In this document: piece after piece, positions 36,824-48,460 of the stretch
How positions within the stretch are numbered: position 1 is the stretch's first letter
How the letters are laid out: each line of letters starts with the position of its first letter
Assembly (NCBI RefSeq): GCF_902506495.1
Contig: NZ_LR733265.1
Location: 684,098 to 748,097, forward strand
Reading direction: 5' to 3'
Source: Pseudomonas sp. 8O
GTDB taxonomy: Bacteria; Pseudomonadota; Gammaproteobacteria; Pseudomonadales; Pseudomonadaceae
Length of the DNA stretch: 64,000 bases
Translations under genes and position numbers: made by a program
The notes under the pieces: generated by a model
Database searches by the model: none
Seen by the model: only the letters and a program-made list of their open reading frames with translations
Told to the model about the DNA's origin: nothing

Positions 36824-37362
36824 TACTGCTGCTGATCCGCGGGTTTGTTCTTCGGTTGGATGACCATATCGATACGCGGGCGCGGCGTGCTGACGTTGCC
36901 GCCTGTGGCGCGGCCGGCGTTGACGATCTGGCGGCGGGTATCGTAGACGATTTTCTCGCCTTCGAAGGTATTGCCTTCCTGAATCACCTTGGCCTGGTCG
37001 ATCAGTACGATGCGCTCATTGCTGGCAAAGTACTGGATGGTCTTGCCGTAGGCCTTGACGATATCCTTGTCCACGGCCGGCTTCTGCTCGTAGTAGGCCA
37101 GGTTGCCGACCGAGGTGAATACATCGATATCGCCACTGGCGGTTTGGGTGATGGTTACGGTGTCACCCGTGATCTTCAGGGTGCCCTGAGTGATGATCAC
37201 GTCGCCGCGATAAACGGCTACACCTTGCTTGTCATCCAGTTCGGCGCTGTCGGCCTGGATGCGGATCGGTTGATCGCGATCCGATGGCAGTGCCCAGGCA
37301 GCCGCGCTTCCCAATGCGGCGCCGAGGCTGAGAATCAGGGGGAGGGTGTTAACGAACCTCAT
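36823..37362 (-). CDS. lptA: LPS transport periplasmic protein LptA
   Basis: 179 residues with a signal peptide ([20 protein letters not shown], cleaved near AWA) and an OstA-like beta-jellyroll domain ([20 protein letters not shown], then GDTVTITQ). It forms the LPS bridge across the periplasm. It overlaps the lptC 3' end by 14 bp. Confidence 0.96.
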   Translation of the reverse strand: MRFVNTLPLILSLGAALGSAAAWALPSDRDQPIRIQADSAELDDKQGVAVYRGDVIITQGTLKITGDTVTITQTASGDIDVFTSVGNLAYYEQKPAVDKDIVKAYGKTIQYFASNERIVLIDQAKVIQEGNTFEGEKIVYDTRRQIVNAGRATGGNVSTPRPRIDMVIQPKNKPADQQQ

Positions 37363-37915
37363 GCTGGCCTCTTACGTTGGACTGCAGGATCATCCTGCCG
37401 TCATTCAAGTACGCTTTCATTCCTTGTGCCGTGGTCACCCCGTTGGCCGCAACGATTCTAACGGCTTGCTCGGTCTGCGCATATTCCTTGTCAGGAATAA
37501 CGGTCATGCGGCTGCTGGTGATCACGGTGGGGCGGTTCTTGGCGTCGGTGCGAGCGATGCGCACGTCGTCGATCAGTTCTACCTCGACGCCGCCAGGCGA
37601 GACTTCGGCACGCTGACTGGTGACTTCCCAGGGGAGCTCGGTACCGCGATAGAGCTTCAGCTTGGGGGTGTCGATCAGGGTGATGTCAGTGCTTTTGATG
37701 TGCTCGAGTTTGTCCGCAGTCATGCGGTAGTGCAGTTTGCCGTCATCCTGGAACTGCACGGTGCGCGCGCCCATTGCATAGAAGTCAACGACGTTGTCGT
37801 CGCTGGCCCGCTCGGCTTGGCGTGCGCTGTCCGGGGCAAGGTTCCAGTAACCAAGTGCGGCCACGACGACTGCAATCAGAGCAAAGATCAGGGTGTTGAG
37901 GATTTTACGTGGCAT
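37349..37915 (-). CDS. lptC: LPS export protein LptC
   Basis: 188 residues: one N-terminal membrane helix (ILNTLIFALIAVVVAALGYW) and a periplasmic LptC domain (MTADKLEHIKSTDITLIDTP). It links the LptBFG pump to LptA. It starts 8 bp after kdsC, inside the Kdo/LPS-export operon. Confidence 0.95.
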   Translation of the reverse strand: MPRKILNTLIFALIAVVVAALGYWNLAPDSARQAERASDDNVVDFYAMGARTVQFQDDGKLHYRMTADKLEHIKSTDITLIDTPKLKLYRGTELPWEVTSQRAEVSPGGVEVELIDDVRIARTDAKNRPTVITSSRMTVIPDKEYAQTEQAVRIVAANGVTTAQGMKAYLNDGRMILQSNVRGQHEVR

Positions 37916-37923
37916 GCTGTTCT

Positions 37924-38445
37924 CTACAGGTAAGCGGCCTGGGCCGCATCCAGTGTGCCCTGGGCACGCATGATCAGTTCGCAGAATTCCCGTGCCGCAC
38001 CGTCGCCGCCGCGTGCCTGGGTTACGCCATGGGCGTGCTGGCGGACGAAGCTGTCGGCGCTGGCCACGGCCATGCCCAATCCGACACGGCGAATGACTGG
38101 AAGGTCCGGCAGGTCGTCGCCAAGATAAGCGACCTGTTCATAGCTTAGGCCGAGTTCGGCGAGCAGGCCGTCGAGTACCACGAGTTTGTCCTCGCGCCCC
38201 TGGAACAGGTGCTGGATGCCCAGGTTGTTGGCGCGGCGCTCGACCACCGGGGTCTTGCGCCCGCTGATGATGGCGGTGCGCACGCCCGAGTTGATCAGCA
38301 TCTTGATGCCGTGGCCGTCGAGTGTGTTGAAGGTCTTGAACTCGCTGCCGTCTTCGAGGAAGTACAGGCGGCCGTCGGTAAGCACGCCGTCGACGTCGAA
38401 GATCGCCAGTTTGATGGCGCGGGCGCGTTCCTGCAGGTCGTTCAT
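37924..38445 (-). CDS. kdsC: 3-deoxy-D-manno-octulosonate 8-phosphate phosphatase KdsC
   Basis: 173 residues from ATG 38445, which overlaps the kdsD stop (TGATG); a GTG three bases upstream is less well placed relative to GGGAG. HAD motifs: DVDGVLTDG (nucleophile Asp and acid/base Asp), ISGRKTPVV and YLGDDLPDLPV. It makes Kdo from Kdo-8-P. Lacking a cap domain, it is expected to be a tetramer. Confidence 0.96.
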   Translation of the reverse strand: MNDLQERARAIKLAIFDVDGVLTDGRLYFLEDGSEFKTFNTLDGHGIKMLINSGVRTAIISGRKTPVVERRANNLGIQHLFQGREDKLVVLDGLLAELGLSYEQVAYLGDDLPDLPVIRRVGLGMAVASADSFVRQHAHGVTQARGGDGAAREFCELIMRAQGTLDAAQAAYL

Positions 38446-39419
38446 CACATTACTCCCGCGCGCAGCAGGTCATGCATGTTGAGGGCGCCGACCGGGTTGT
38501 CCAGGTCGTCGACCACTACCAGTGCGTTGATCTTGTGATCTTCCATGATCTTCAGGGCTTCGGCCGCGAGCATCTCGGCGCGAGCGGTCTTGCCGTGCGG
38601 CGTCATGACCTCGTCGATCAATGCCTGGCGCACGTCGATGCCCTTGTCCAGGGCGCGGCGCAGATCGCCGTCGGTGAAGATGCCGGCGAGGCGGCCGTCT
38701 TCCTCCAGAACCACGGTCATGCCCAGGCCTTTCTGGGTCATTTCCAGCAGGGCATCGCGCAGGCTGGTACCGCGGCGTACGCGTGGCAGGGCATCGCCTG
38801 CGTGCATGACGTTCTCTACCTTGAGCAGCAGGCGCCGGCCAAGGGCGCCACCCGGATGGGAGAAGGCGAAGTCTTCGGCGGTGAAGCCGCGCGCTTCGAG
38901 CAGGGCGATAGCCAGTGCGTCACCCAGTACCAGGCTGGCGGTGGTCGAGGAGGTCGGCGCCAGGTTCAGCGGGCAGGCTTCCTGCGAGACGCGGGCATCC
39001 AGGTTGACTTCGGCGGCCTTGGCCAATGGAGAGTCCGGGTTGCCGGTCATGCTGATCAGGCGGATACCGAGACGTTTGATCAGCGGCAGCAGGGTGACGA
39101 TCTCGGCGGTCGAGCCCGAGTTGGAGAGCGCCAGGACGATGTCGTCCCTGGTGATCATGCCCATGTCGCCATGGCTGGCTTCTGCCGGGTGAACGAAGAA
39201 AGACGTGGTGCCGGTGCTGGCCAGGGTTGCAGCGATCTTGTTGCCGATATGCCCGGATTTGCCCATGCCAACCACTACCACGCGGCCCTTGCAGCTGAGA
39301 ATCAGCTCGCAGGCCTTGATGAAATCGGCATCGATGCGGGGCAATAGCTCCTGCACCGCTTCAAGCTCGAGGCGGATGGTGCGCTGCGCGGAGTCAATCA
39401 GGTCGCGGGTCTGGTTCAT
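38445..39419 (-). CDS. kdsD: Arabinose-5-phosphate isomerase KdsD
   Basis: 324 residues from ATG 39419 (MNQTRDLIDSAQRTIRLELE); a TTG three codons upstream is an alternative. An N-terminal SIS domain (GMGKSGHIGNKIAATLASTG, HPAEASHGDMGM) is followed by two CBS domains (from about residue 205). It turns ribulose-5-P into arabinose-5-P for Kdo. It is first of the leftward kdsD-kdsC-lptC-lptA-lptB run, divergent from the mla operon. Confidence 0.97.
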   Translation of the reverse strand: MNQTRDLIDSAQRTIRLELEAVQELLPRIDADFIKACELILSCKGRVVVVGMGKSGHIGNKIAATLASTGTTSFFVHPAEASHGDMGMITRDDIVLALSNSGSTAEIVTLLPLIKRLGIRLISMTGNPDSPLAKAAEVNLDARVSQEACPLNLAPTSSTTASLVLGDALAIALLEARGFTAEDFAFSHPGGALGRRLLLKVENVMHAGDALPRVRRGTSLRDALLEMTQKGLGMTVVLEEDGRLAGIFTDGDLRRALDKGIDVRQALIDEVMTPHGKTARAEMLAAEALKIMEDHKINALVVVDDLDNPVGALNMHDLLRAGVM

Positions 39420-39544
39420 GCTGGGCAAGGCTGTCGGGCGAAAAAAGACGAGGATTATAGCGGGAAAAGCTTTCCGCGCTCACCCTTGCTGCAATGAGGC
39501 AGTGTCGAAGCTGTCGCAAGTCTGAACGCTGCTTTGGGGGGCTA

Positions 39545-39574
39545 TTGGGCGGCCTGTTCGGCAAATGCTATAGT
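39545..39574 (+). promoter_or_regulatory. Possible promoter of the mla operon
   Basis: TTGGGC (39545-39550), an 18-bp spacer and an extended -10 box TGCTATAGT (-10 hexamer 39569-39574). It lies about 90 bp upstream of mlaF. A sigma-70-like promoter is inferred from these boxes only. Confidence 0.45.
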
Positions 39575-39664
39575 TCGCGGCCATTTTGGCCCCCTCTGGC
39601 TGGCGCGTGTCCTTGCTTCTGGAGGTGGCGTCTGCCAGGAAGGCCTGATTTTCAAGGAGTTCAG

Positions 39665-40474
39665 ATGAGCGCCGAGCACGAGTACGCGATCGAGTTGCAG
39701 GGCGTCAGTTTTCAGCGTGGCGCGCGGTCGATTTTCGACAAGGTCGATATTCGCATACCGCGTGGCAAGGTGACCGGCATCATGGGGCCATCCGGCTGCG
39801 GCAAGACCACGCTGCTGCGCCTGATCGCCGCTGAGCTGCGTCCTTCGGCCGGTGATGTTCGTGTAGCAGGCGTCAGCCTGCCGAAGCTGTCGCGCGACGA
39901 GTTGTTCGACATGCGCAAGCAGATGGGCGTGCTGTTTCAGAGCGGTGCGCTATTCACCGACCTCGATGTGTTCGAGAACGTGGCCTTTCCATTGCGCGTG
40001 CATACCCAGTTGCCGGAAGAAATGATCCGCGACATCGTCCTGATGAAGTTGCAGGCCGTTGGCCTGCGCGGAGCGCTGGAGCTGATGCCGGACGAGTTGT
40101 CTGGAGGCATGAAGCGCCGTGTCGCGCTGGCTCGTGCCATTGCGCTCGATCCGCAGATTCTGCTGTATGACGAGCCGTTCGTCGGTCAGGACCCCATTGC
40201 CATGGGGGTCCTGGTGCGCCTGATTCGCCTGCTCAACGACGCGTTGGGGATCACCAGTGTGGTGGTCTCTCATGATCTTGCAGAAACCGCCAGTATCGCC
40301 GACTACCTCTATGTCGTCGGTGATGCACAGGTCTTGGGGCAGGGCACTCCAGCCGAGCTGATGGAGTCGGATAATCCACGTATTCGTCAGTTCATGAAGG
40401 GCATTCCGGATGGTCCGGTGCCGTTTCATTTTCCAGCGCCTGACTACCGCGAAGATCTGTTGGGGAGAGGTTGA
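39665..40474 (+). CDS. mlaF: Phospholipid transport ABC ATPase MlaF
   Basis: 269 residues from ATG 39665, with AAGGAG upstream. Walker [14 protein letters not shown], signature [15 protein letters not shown] and Walker [14 protein letters not shown] are present. It drives the MlaFEDB inner-membrane complex for outer-membrane lipid asymmetry. Its stop overlaps the mlaE start. Confidence 0.97.
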   Translation: MSAEHEYAIELQGVSFQRGARSIFDKVDIRIPRGKVTGIMGPSGCGKTTLLRLIAAELRPSAGDVRVAGVSLPKLSRDELFDMRKQMGVLFQSGALFTDLDVFENVAFPLRVHTQLPEEMIRDIVLMKLQAVGLRGALELMPDELSGGMKRRVALARAIALDPQILLYDEPFVGQDPIAMGVLVRLIRLLNDALGITSVVVSHDLAETASIADYLYVVGDAQVLGQGTPAELMESDNPRIRQFMKGIPDGPVPFHFPAPDYREDLLGRG

Positions 40475-41271
40475 TGCGCAGAATTTCACCGCTCGAACGC
40501 CTGCGGCTGTTCGGTCGTGCGGGTATCGATGTGGTCGCGACGCTGGGGCGTTCGGTGCTGTTTCTGGTCAGCGCGCTGTGCGGCCGCAGCCGTGCCGGCA
40601 AGCCGTTGCAACTGTTGATCAAGCAGCTGTTCGCAGTTGGCGTGATGTCGCTGGCGATCATCGTCGTCTCCGGCATTTTCATCGGCATGGTACTGGCCCT
40701 GCAGGGTTACAACATCCTGGTCAGCTATGGCTCCGAGCAGGCCGTGGGGCAGATGGTCGCCCTGACCCTGCTGCGTGAATTGGGCCCGGTGGTCACCGCG
40801 CTCCTGTTCGCCGGTCGCGCCGGTTCCGCGTTGACCGCCGAAATCGGCAACATGAAGTCCACCGAGCAGCTCTCCAGTCTGGAGATGATTGGCGTCGACC
40901 CGCTCAAATACATCGTCGCGCCGCGGCTGTGGGCCGGTTTCATTTCCATGCCGCTGCTGGCGATGATCTTCTGCGTGGTCGGCATCTGGGGGGCGGCGAT
41001 GGTCGCCGTTGATTGGCTGGGCGTTTACGAGGGCTCGTTCTGGGCCAACATGCAGAACAGTGTTTCTTTTTATGACGACGTGCTCAATGGCGTGATCAAA
41101 AGCATCGTCTTTGCCTTTGTGGTGACCTGGATCGCCGTGTTCCAGGGTTACGACTGCGAGCCCACTTCCGAAGGCATCAGCCGCGCGACTACGCGCACCG
41201 TGGTGTATGCCTCGCTGGCCGTACTTGGCCTGGATTTCATTCTGACCGCTTTGATGTTTGGAGATTTCTGA
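40474..41271 (+). CDS. mlaE: Phospholipid transport permease MlaE
   Basis: 265 residues from ATG 40474, overlapping the mlaF stop (TGATG). Five to six membrane helices with the MlaE hallmark [20 protein letters not shown]. It is the core membrane subunit of MlaFEDB. The mlaD start overlaps its stop. Confidence 0.97.
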   Translation: MRRISPLERLRLFGRAGIDVVATLGRSVLFLVSALCGRSRAGKPLQLLIKQLFAVGVMSLAIIVVSGIFIGMVLALQGYNILVSYGSEQAVGQMVALTLLRELGPVVTALLFAGRAGSALTAEIGNMKSTEQLSSLEMIGVDPLKYIVAPRLWAGFISMPLLAMIFCVVGIWGAAMVAVDWLGVYEGSFWANMQNSVSFYDDVLNGVIKSIVFAFVVTWIAVFQGYDCEPTSEGISRATTRTVVYASLAVLGLDFILTALMFGDF

Positions 41272-41741
41272 TGCAAAACCGCACGCTGGAGATTGGTGTC
41301 GGCCTGTTCCTCATGGCCGGTGTGCTGGCGCTGCTGCTGCTGGCCCTGCGCGTCAGCGGCCTGAGCGTCGGTAGCGCTGGCGATACCTACAAGGTCTACG
41401 CCTACTTCGACAACATCGCCGGGCTGACCGTGCGCGCCAAGGTCACCATGGCTGGCGTGAGCATCGGCAAGGTCACTGCCATCGATCTAGATCGTGACAG
41501 TTACATGGGCCGGGTGACCCTGGAACTCGATGGCGGCGTCAATAACCTGCCTGAGGATTCCACGGCGTCGATCCTGACCGCTGGGCTGCTCGGCGAGAAA
41601 TACATCGGCATCAGCGTTGGTGGTGACGAGGAGGTGCTCAAGGACGGCAGCACCATCCACGACACGCAGTCCTCGCTCGTGCTGGAGGACCTGATTGGCA
41701 AATTCCTGCTCAATTCGGTCAATAAAGATGAAGCCAATTGA
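41271..41741 (+). CDS. mlaD: Phospholipid-binding MCE protein MlaD
   Basis: 156 residues: an N-terminal membrane anchor (IGVGLFLMAGVLALLLLALR) and one MCE domain (YKVYAYFDNIAGLTVRAKVT, then TAGLLGEKYIGISVG). MlaD forms a hexameric ring with a hydrophobic pore. Start and stop overlap neighbours. Confidence 0.97.
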   Translation: MQNRTLEIGVGLFLMAGVLALLLLALRVSGLSVGSAGDTYKVYAYFDNIAGLTVRAKVTMAGVSIGKVTAIDLDRDSYMGRVTLELDGGVNNLPEDSTASILTAGLLGEKYIGISVGGDEEVLKDGSTIHDTQSSLVLEDLIGKFLLNSVNKDEAN

Positions 41742-41755
41742 TGAGGGCTCCTGAC

Positions 41756-42388
41756 ATGCTAAAGACCATGCGTAATTCCCTGCTGGCGTTGCTGGCTACC
41801 ATGCCGTTGCTGGCCATCGCTGCGCCAAGCGCCCATGAGGTGGTGCAGCAGACCACCGAAACCCTGCTGGCAGACCTGAAAGCCAACAAGGAACAGTACC
41901 GCAGCAATCCCAATGCCTTCTACGACTCGCTCAACGAGATTCTCGGCCCGGTGGTGGATGTCGAGGGTATCGCCCGTGGCGTGATGACCGTGCGCTATTC
42001 GCGCCAGGCTTCGCCTGAGCAGATGAGACGCTTTGAGGAGAACTTCAAGCGCAGCCTGATGCAGTTCTATGGCAATGCCCTGCTCGAGTACAACAATCAG
42101 GATATTCGCGTGCTGCCAGCCAGCGGCAGGGCCGAGGGCGAGCGCACGTCGGTCGGCATGGAAATTCGCGATGGCAAGGGCGTGGTCTATCCGCTGTCCT
42201 ACACCATGGTGTCGATGGACGGCGGCTGGAAGTTGCGTAACGTGGTGATCAACGGCATCAACGTCGGCAAACTGTTCCGCGATCAGTTCGCCCAGTCCAT
42301 GCAGAACAACCGTAACGATCTCGACAAGGTCATCGATACCTGGGCCGAGACCGTGGCCAGGGCGCGTCAGGCTCGAGGCGAATCGTGA
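41756..42388 (+). CDS. mlaC: Periplasmic phospholipid shuttle MlaC
   Basis: 210 residues from ATG 41756 (MLKTMRNSLLALLATMPLLA); ATG 41741, which overlaps the mlaD stop, is also possible. A signal peptide ends near AIAA. The Tol-Tol/MlaC fold markers DVEGIARGVMTVRYSRQASP and VSMDGGWKLRNVVINGINVG are seen. It carries lipid between the outer-membrane MlaA (not here) and MlaD. Confidence 0.94.
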   Translation: MLKTMRNSLLALLATMPLLAIAAPSAHEVVQQTTETLLADLKANKEQYRSNPNAFYDSLNEILGPVVDVEGIARGVMTVRYSRQASPEQMRRFEENFKRSLMQFYGNALLEYNNQDIRVLPASGRAEGERTSVGMEIRDGKGVVYPLSYTMVSMDGGWKLRNVVINGINVGKLFRDQFAQSMQNNRNDLDKVIDTWAETVARARQARGES

Positions 42389-42693
42389 GTCAGGCGAGCA
42401 TCGGCGAGCGCGCTGCTGGGCAATTGCAGCTTACTGGTGTGCTCGATTACAGCACCGGACCGCTGCTGCGTGAGCAGGGCGCGCGGCTGATTGCCGCCAG
42501 CAGCGCCACGCGTCTGGCGCTCGACTGCAGCATGGTGGAAAAGTCCAGCAGCGTCGGTCTGGCGCTGCTGCTGGCGTTCATGCGTGATGCACGCAAGGCC
42601 GGGCGTGAGCTGACGATCAGTGCGCTGCCCGACGACATGCGCGAGATCGCTAAGGTCAGCGGCTTGCTGGAGTTGCTGCCGCTGCAATCGTGA
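42385..42693 (+). CDS. mlaB: STAS-domain protein MlaB
   Basis: 102 residues from GTG 42385, overlapping the mlaC stop. A STAS domain covers nearly all of it, with the conserved Thr/Ser region LDCSMVEKSSSVGLALLLAF. It binds MlaF in the cytoplasm and is needed for complex assembly. It closes the mlaFEDCB operon; ibaG follows after 117 bp. Confidence 0.93.
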   Translation: MSQASIGERAAGQLQLTGVLDYSTGPLLREQGARLIAASSATRLALDCSMVEKSSSVGLALLLAFMRDARKAGRELTISALPDDMREIAKVSGLLELLPLQS

Positions 42694-42810
42694 AGCGCTT
42701 CCCGTCGTTCCGTCAGCGCCGTTGCTGGCGGGGTTCGCAGGCGGGAGGCTTTTTTGTATGATGGCCGACCCGCGGGCTCAGGTGCCCGAATGCGTCAGTC
42801 GAGGTCGAGC

Positions 42811-44339
<1,529 letters not shown>

Positions 44340-44408
44340 TCGCCTGTCTCCGTTGTCGTAGGGTCGCTCCCTGTCGGAGCGGCCGCTTCCGTTCAAGGAA
44401 ACCGTTTC

Positions 44409-45044
44409 ATGCTGACCATCGCCCTGTCCAAAGGCCGCATTCTCGATGACACCCTGCCGTTACTGGCCGCAGCGGGCATCGAACCGACCGAGAACCCGGA
44501 CAAGAGCCGCAAGCTGATCATCCCGACCACTCAGGATGACGTGCGCCTGCTGATCGTGCGGGCCACCGACGTGCCGACCTACGTCGAGCATGGCGCGGCC
44601 GACCTCGGCGTGGCGGGCAAGGACGTGCTGATGGAATACGGCGGCCAGGGTATCTACGAGCCGCTGGACCTGCAGATCGCCAAGTGCAAGCTGATGACGG
44701 CCGGCAAGGTCGGTGCGCCGGAGCCGAAAGGGCGCCTGCGCGTGGCCACCAAGTTCGTCAACGTTGCCAAGCGTTACTACGCCGAGCAGGGCCGTCAGGT
44801 CGACATCATCAAGCTGTACGGCTCGATGGAGTTGGCCCCACTGGTAGGTCTGGCTGACAAGATCATCGACGTGGTCGACACCGGCAACACCCTGCGTGCC
44901 AATGGCCTGGAGCCGCAGGAAATGATCGCCACCATCAGCTCGCGGCTGATCGTCAACAAGGCTTCGATGAAGATGCAGCACGCGCGTATCCAGGCGCTGA
45001 TCGAAACCCTGCGCAGCGCCGTCGAGGCGCGACACCAGGGCTGA
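44409..45044 (+). CDS. hisG: ATP phosphoribosyltransferase catalytic subunit (short HisG)
   Basis: 211 residues: the short form that lacks the C-terminal regulatory domain and needs HisZ (not in this window). Opens with [18 protein letters not shown] and has the PRPP-loop [14 protein letters not shown]. First step of histidine synthesis. It is not a truncation; this length is normal in pseudomonads. Confidence 0.97.
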   Translation: MLTIALSKGRILDDTLPLLAAAGIEPTENPDKSRKLIIPTTQDDVRLLIVRATDVPTYVEHGAADLGVAGKDVLMEYGGQGIYEPLDLQIAKCKLMTAGKVGAPEPKGRLRVATKFVNVAKRYYAEQGRQVDIIKLYGSMELAPLVGLADKIIDVVDTGNTLRANGLEPQEMIATISSRLIVNKASMKMQHARIQALIETLRSAVEARHQG

Positions 45045-45169
45045 TGCCTTCCCGCGGCGTCTGGTCGCGGTAGCCTATCCGTGTCATAGCCATTTTTCTT
45101 GGGTGCCCGCACGGTGGGCTTGCTACATTACGGGCGCCCGAGAAAACGCCATTTAATGAGGCTTTTGCT

Positions 45170-46477
45170 ATGACCGCACCCGTTGCCATCCGCCGACTCA
45201 ACGCCGCCGACACGGACTTCGCGCGTCATCTGGATCATCTGCTGTCCTGGGAAAGCGTCTCCGACGATGGCGTCAACCAGCGCGTGCTGGAAATCATCCA
45301 GGCCGTGCGTGAGCGTGGTGATGCCGCCCTGGTCGAATACACCCAGCGTTTCGACGGCCTGGAGGTTGCCTCCATGGCTGACCTGATCCTGCCGCGTGAG
45401 CGTCTGGAACTGGCCCTGACCCGCATCAGCCCGGCTCAGCGCGAGGCGCTGGAAGTTGCCGCTGAGCGCGTGCGCAGCTACCACGAAAAACAGAAGCAGG
45501 ATTCCTGGCGCTACAGCGAGGCCGATGGCACTGTGCTGGGGCAGAAGGTCACCCCGCTGGATCGCGCTGGCCTTTACGTGCCTGGCGGCAAGGCGTCCTA
45601 TCCCTCTTCGGTGCTGATGAACGCTATTCCGGCCAAGGTCGCCGGCGTGCCCGAGGTGGTGATGGTGGTGCCGACCCCGCGCGGCGAGATCAACGAACTC
45701 GTGCTGGCTGCTGCCGCCATCGCCGGTGTCGACCGCGTGTTCACCATCGGTGGTGCCCAGGCTGTCGCCGCGCTGGCCTATGGCACCGAGAGCGTGCCGC
45801 CGGTGGACAAGATCGTCGGCCCCGGCAACATCTATGTGGCCACCGCCAAACGCCACGTGTTCGGCAAGGTTGGCATCGACATGATCGCAGGCCCGTCGGA
45901 GATCCTCGTGGTCTGCGACGGCCAGACCGATCCGGACTGGATCGCCATGGACCTGTTCTCCCAGGCCGAGCACGACGAGGACGCACAGTCGATTCTGGTC
46001 AGCCCGGATGCTGCCTTCCTCGACCGCGTCGCCGAGAGCATCGCCAAGCTGCTGCCGACCATGGAGCGTGCCGAGATCATTCGTACTTCGCTGGAAGGCC
46101 GTGGCGCGCTGGTCCAGGTGGCGGACATGGCGCAGGCCATCACCGTTGCCAACCACATCGCGCCGGAGCACCTGGAGCTGTCGGTGGCCGACCCGGAAGC
46201 CTGGTTGCCGCAGATCCGCCATGCCGGTGCGATCTTCATGGGCCGCTACACCGCAGAAGCCTTGGGCGATTACGTCGCTGGCCCCAACCACGTGCTGCCG
46301 ACGTCCGGTACCGCGCGTTTTTCTTCGCCGCTGGGGGTGTACGACTTCCAGAAGCGCTCGTCGATCATCTTCTGCTCGCCGGATGGCGCGTCGGAGCTGG
46401 GCAAGAGCGCCTCGGTGCTGGCCCGTGGCGAGTCGCTGACCGCGCATGCGCGTAGCGCCGAGTACCGCATCAAATGA
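45170..46477 (+). CDS. hisD: Histidinol dehydrogenase
   Basis: 435 residues. The conserved blocks [36 protein letters not shown] and [13 protein letters not shown] (zinc site region) are intact. Catalyses the last two oxidations to histidine. ATG 45170 with GAGG upstream. A repeat element separates it from hisC. Confidence 0.98.
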   Translation: MTAPVAIRRLNAADTDFARHLDHLLSWESVSDDGVNQRVLEIIQAVRERGDAALVEYTQRFDGLEVASMADLILPRERLELALTRISPAQREALEVAAERVRSYHEKQKQDSWRYSEADGTVLGQKVTPLDRAGLYVPGGKASYPSSVLMNAIPAKVAGVPEVVMVVPTPRGEINELVLAAAAIAGVDRVFTIGGAQAVAALAYGTESVPPVDKIVGPGNIYVATAKRHVFGKVGIDMIAGPSEILVVCDGQTDPDWIAMDLFSQAEHDEDAQSILVSPDAAFLDRVAESIAKLLPTMERAEIIRTSLEGRGALVQVADMAQAITVANHIAPEHLELSVADPEAWLPQIRHAGAIFMGRYTAEALGDYVAGPNHVLPTSGTARFSSPLGVYDFQKRSSIIFCSPDGASELGKSASVLARGESLTAHARSAEYRIK

Positions 46478-46478
46478 A

Positions 46479-46534
46479 GTAGGGTGCGCCATGCGCACCT
46501 TGTGAATGTTTTGGTGCGCACGGCGCACCCTGCG
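46479..46534. repeat. GTAGGGTGCGC inverted-repeat element between hisD and hisC
   Basis: Left half GTAGGGTGCGCCATGCGCACC-like from 46479 and right half GGTGCGCACGGCGCACCCTGC-like to 46533, separated by TTGTGAATGTTTT. It starts just after the hisD stop and is 72 bp before hisC, so it lies inside the his run. Confidence 0.8.
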
Positions 46535-46605
46535 GGATCGCGCTTCGCCGGTTGATCGAAGCGATATCCATCGTCCATGCAACGCATTCGAGGAGAGAAG
46601 GGCAG

Positions 46606-47658
46606 ATGAGCAAATTCTGGAGCCCCTTCGTCAAGGACCTGGTGCCCTATGTACCTGGTGAGCAGCCCAAACTGAGCAAGCTGGTCAAGCTCAACACCAA
46701 CGAGAACCCTTACGGCCCGTCGCCCAAGGCCATTGCGGCTATGCAGGTTGAGCTGAACGATGACCTGCGCCTGTACCCTGATCCCAATGGGGATCGCCTG
46801 AAGCAGGCGGTAGCCGACTATTACGGCGTACAGACCAGCCAGGTGTTCGTCGGCAACGGTTCCGACGAGGTGCTGGCGCACGCCTTCCATGGTCTGTTCC
46901 AGCACGAGGCGCCGCTGCTGTTCCCGGATATCAGCTACAGCTTCTATCCGGTGTACTGCGGTTTGTACGGTATCGATTACCAGCAGGTGGCACTGGACGA
47001 GCAGTTCCAGATCCGTGTCGAAGACTATGCCCGGACCAATGGCGGCATCATCTTCCCCAATCCCAATGCGCCGACGGGCTGCCTGCTGCCGCTCGAGGCC
47101 ATCGAGCGCATGCTGCAGAACAGCCCGGACAGCGTGGTGCTGGTAGACGAGGCGTATATCGACTTCGGTGGTCAGACGGCCATCGCCCTGGTCGACAAGT
47201 ACCCGAACCTGCTGGTCACTCAGACGCTGTCCAAGTCGCGTTCGCTGGCCGGGCTGCGCGTCGGCATCGCGGTCGGCCACCCGGATCTGATCGAGGCGCT
47301 GGAGCGGATCAAGAACAGCTTCAACTCCTATCCGCTCGATCGCATGGCCATCGCTGGTGCTGCGGCGGCGTTCGAGGACCGCGCTTATTTCGAGAGAACC
47401 TGCCAACAGGTGATCGAGAGCCGGGAGGCGGTGGTCGCCGGTCTACAGGGACTGGGTTTCCAGGTGCTGCCTTCGGCGGCGAACTTCGTCTTCGCCCGTC
47501 ATCCGGGCAAGGATGCCGCCACGCTGGCGGCCGGGCTGCGAGAGCAGGGGGTGATCGTGCGCCATTTCAAGCAACAGCGCATCGCCCAGTTCCTGCGCAT
47601 TACCATCGGTACGCCGGAGCAGAACCAGGCACTGCTGGACGCCCTGCAAGGCCTTTGA
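46606..47658 (+). CDS. hisC: Histidinol-phosphate aminotransferase
   Basis: 350 residues from ATG 46606 ([20 protein letters not shown]). A fold-type I PLP enzyme: [18 protein letters not shown], and the Schiff-base Lys in [14 protein letters not shown]. It transfers amino groups to imidazole-acetol phosphate. A clear terminator follows at 47681-47710. Confidence 0.97.
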   Translation: MSKFWSPFVKDLVPYVPGEQPKLSKLVKLNTNENPYGPSPKAIAAMQVELNDDLRLYPDPNGDRLKQAVADYYGVQTSQVFVGNGSDEVLAHAFHGLFQHEAPLLFPDISYSFYPVYCGLYGIDYQQVALDEQFQIRVEDYARTNGGIIFPNPNAPTGCLLPLEAIERMLQNSPDSVVLVDEAYIDFGGQTAIALVDKYPNLLVTQTLSKSRSLAGLRVGIAVGHPDLIEALERIKNSFNSYPLDRMAIAGAAAAFEDRAYFERTCQQVIESREAVVAGLQGLGFQVLPSAANFVFARHPGKDAATLAAGLREQGVIVRHFKQQRIAQFLRITIGTPEQNQALLDALQGL

Positions 47659-47680
47659 TCCAGGCGAGTCTGAAGAGAGC

Positions 47681-47710
47681 CGGTGGCGCGTAAGCGTCAC
47701 CGTTTTTTTT
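47681..47710 (+). terminator. Rho-independent terminator of the his/murA run
   Basis: CGGTGGCGC, GTAA loop, GCGTCACCG (47681-47702; one G-T style mismatch) followed by eight T. It lies 22 bp after the hisC stop and ahead of the converging DUF4198 gene. Confidence 0.88.
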
Positions 47711-47727
47711 CATGGCACAGAGGGGGC

Positions 47728-48447
47728 TTACTCGTGATGCGGCTCGCCGAGGAAGGTCAGCGAGGTGAACAGACCGCGGCTTTCGATGTTGGGGTCGTTC
47801 TCTACCGGCAGGTAGACCGCAGCGCTGATGATGTTCAGCCCTTCGTTGCGCACCATCACCTGAGCGCGGCCTTCGGCATCGGTCTTGGCGCTGACCTGAT
47901 GCGGCGCGCCACGGTAATCGCCGACCAGCTCGACGCCAGCGAGCGGCTTGCCGTCAGCCAGCACGCGCACGGGCAGTGGCTTGCCGGGGCCGACCTTGAG
48001 CGGGTCGGTTTCTGGAACGATGACCAGTTTCAACTGCTCGAGGTCGGGAAGCTTGGCGCCTTCGCTGTAGATCGCCAGGCTGTACTTGAAGGTGCGCAGC
48101 GACTGGGTCGAGTTCGCCACCTGGCTGCGGCCCTGGTTGATCCATTGGCCTTCCGGGGTCTTTGACCAGGCACCATTGTCCAGGGCCACGCCGAGCACGG
48201 CGGGTTTCTTCAAGGGTTGCAGGCGGGCGTGATCGGCCAGGCGCTCGACGGTCACCGGAATCATTCGGCCTGCTGCGTCATAGGCCCAGGCGCCGCTGAT
48301 CTTTTGTGCCTTGAAGGCATTGTCCTCGGCGCCATGGCCATAGACGACTTCGATATTGCCACGGCGCTCTTCGGTCCAGAGGCCGTGGGCCAGTGCACTG
48401 TTGCTGGCGAACAGGCCGGCGAGCAGCAGGTAGGCAGGAATACGCAT
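47728..48447 (-). CDS. DUF4198-like exported protein (possible metal-related)
   Basis: 239 residues. A 20-residue signal peptide ends SNSALA, so the mature protein would begin HGLWTEERRG with an N-terminal His; the C-terminus ends PHHE. The middle has the DUF4198 flavour (GPGKPLPVRVLADGKPLAGV, followed by DAEGRAQVMV), a carboxypeptidase-regulatory-like beta fold. Such proteins often sit beside TonB receptors in metal-uptake loci, and this gene follows one by 13 bp. Its role is inferred only. Interrupting the usual hisC-algW order, the pair looks accessory. Confidence 0.72.
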   Translation of the reverse strand: MRIPAYLLLAGLFASNSALAHGLWTEERRGNIEVVYGHGAEDNAFKAQKISGAWAYDAAGRMIPVTVERLADHARLQPLKKPAVLGVALDNGAWSKTPEGQWINQGRSQVANSTQSLRTFKYSLAIYSEGAKLPDLEQLKLVIVPETDPLKVGPGKPLPVRVLADGKPLAGVELVGDYRGAPHQVSAKTDAEGRAQVMVRNEGLNIISAAVYLPVENDPNIESRGLFTSLTFLGEPHHE

Positions 48448-48460
48448 GTGAATCTCCGAT

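Noticed and set aside
44409..45044. hisG as a truncated gene
   Set aside because: 211 residues is the normal short HisG form that works with HisZ.
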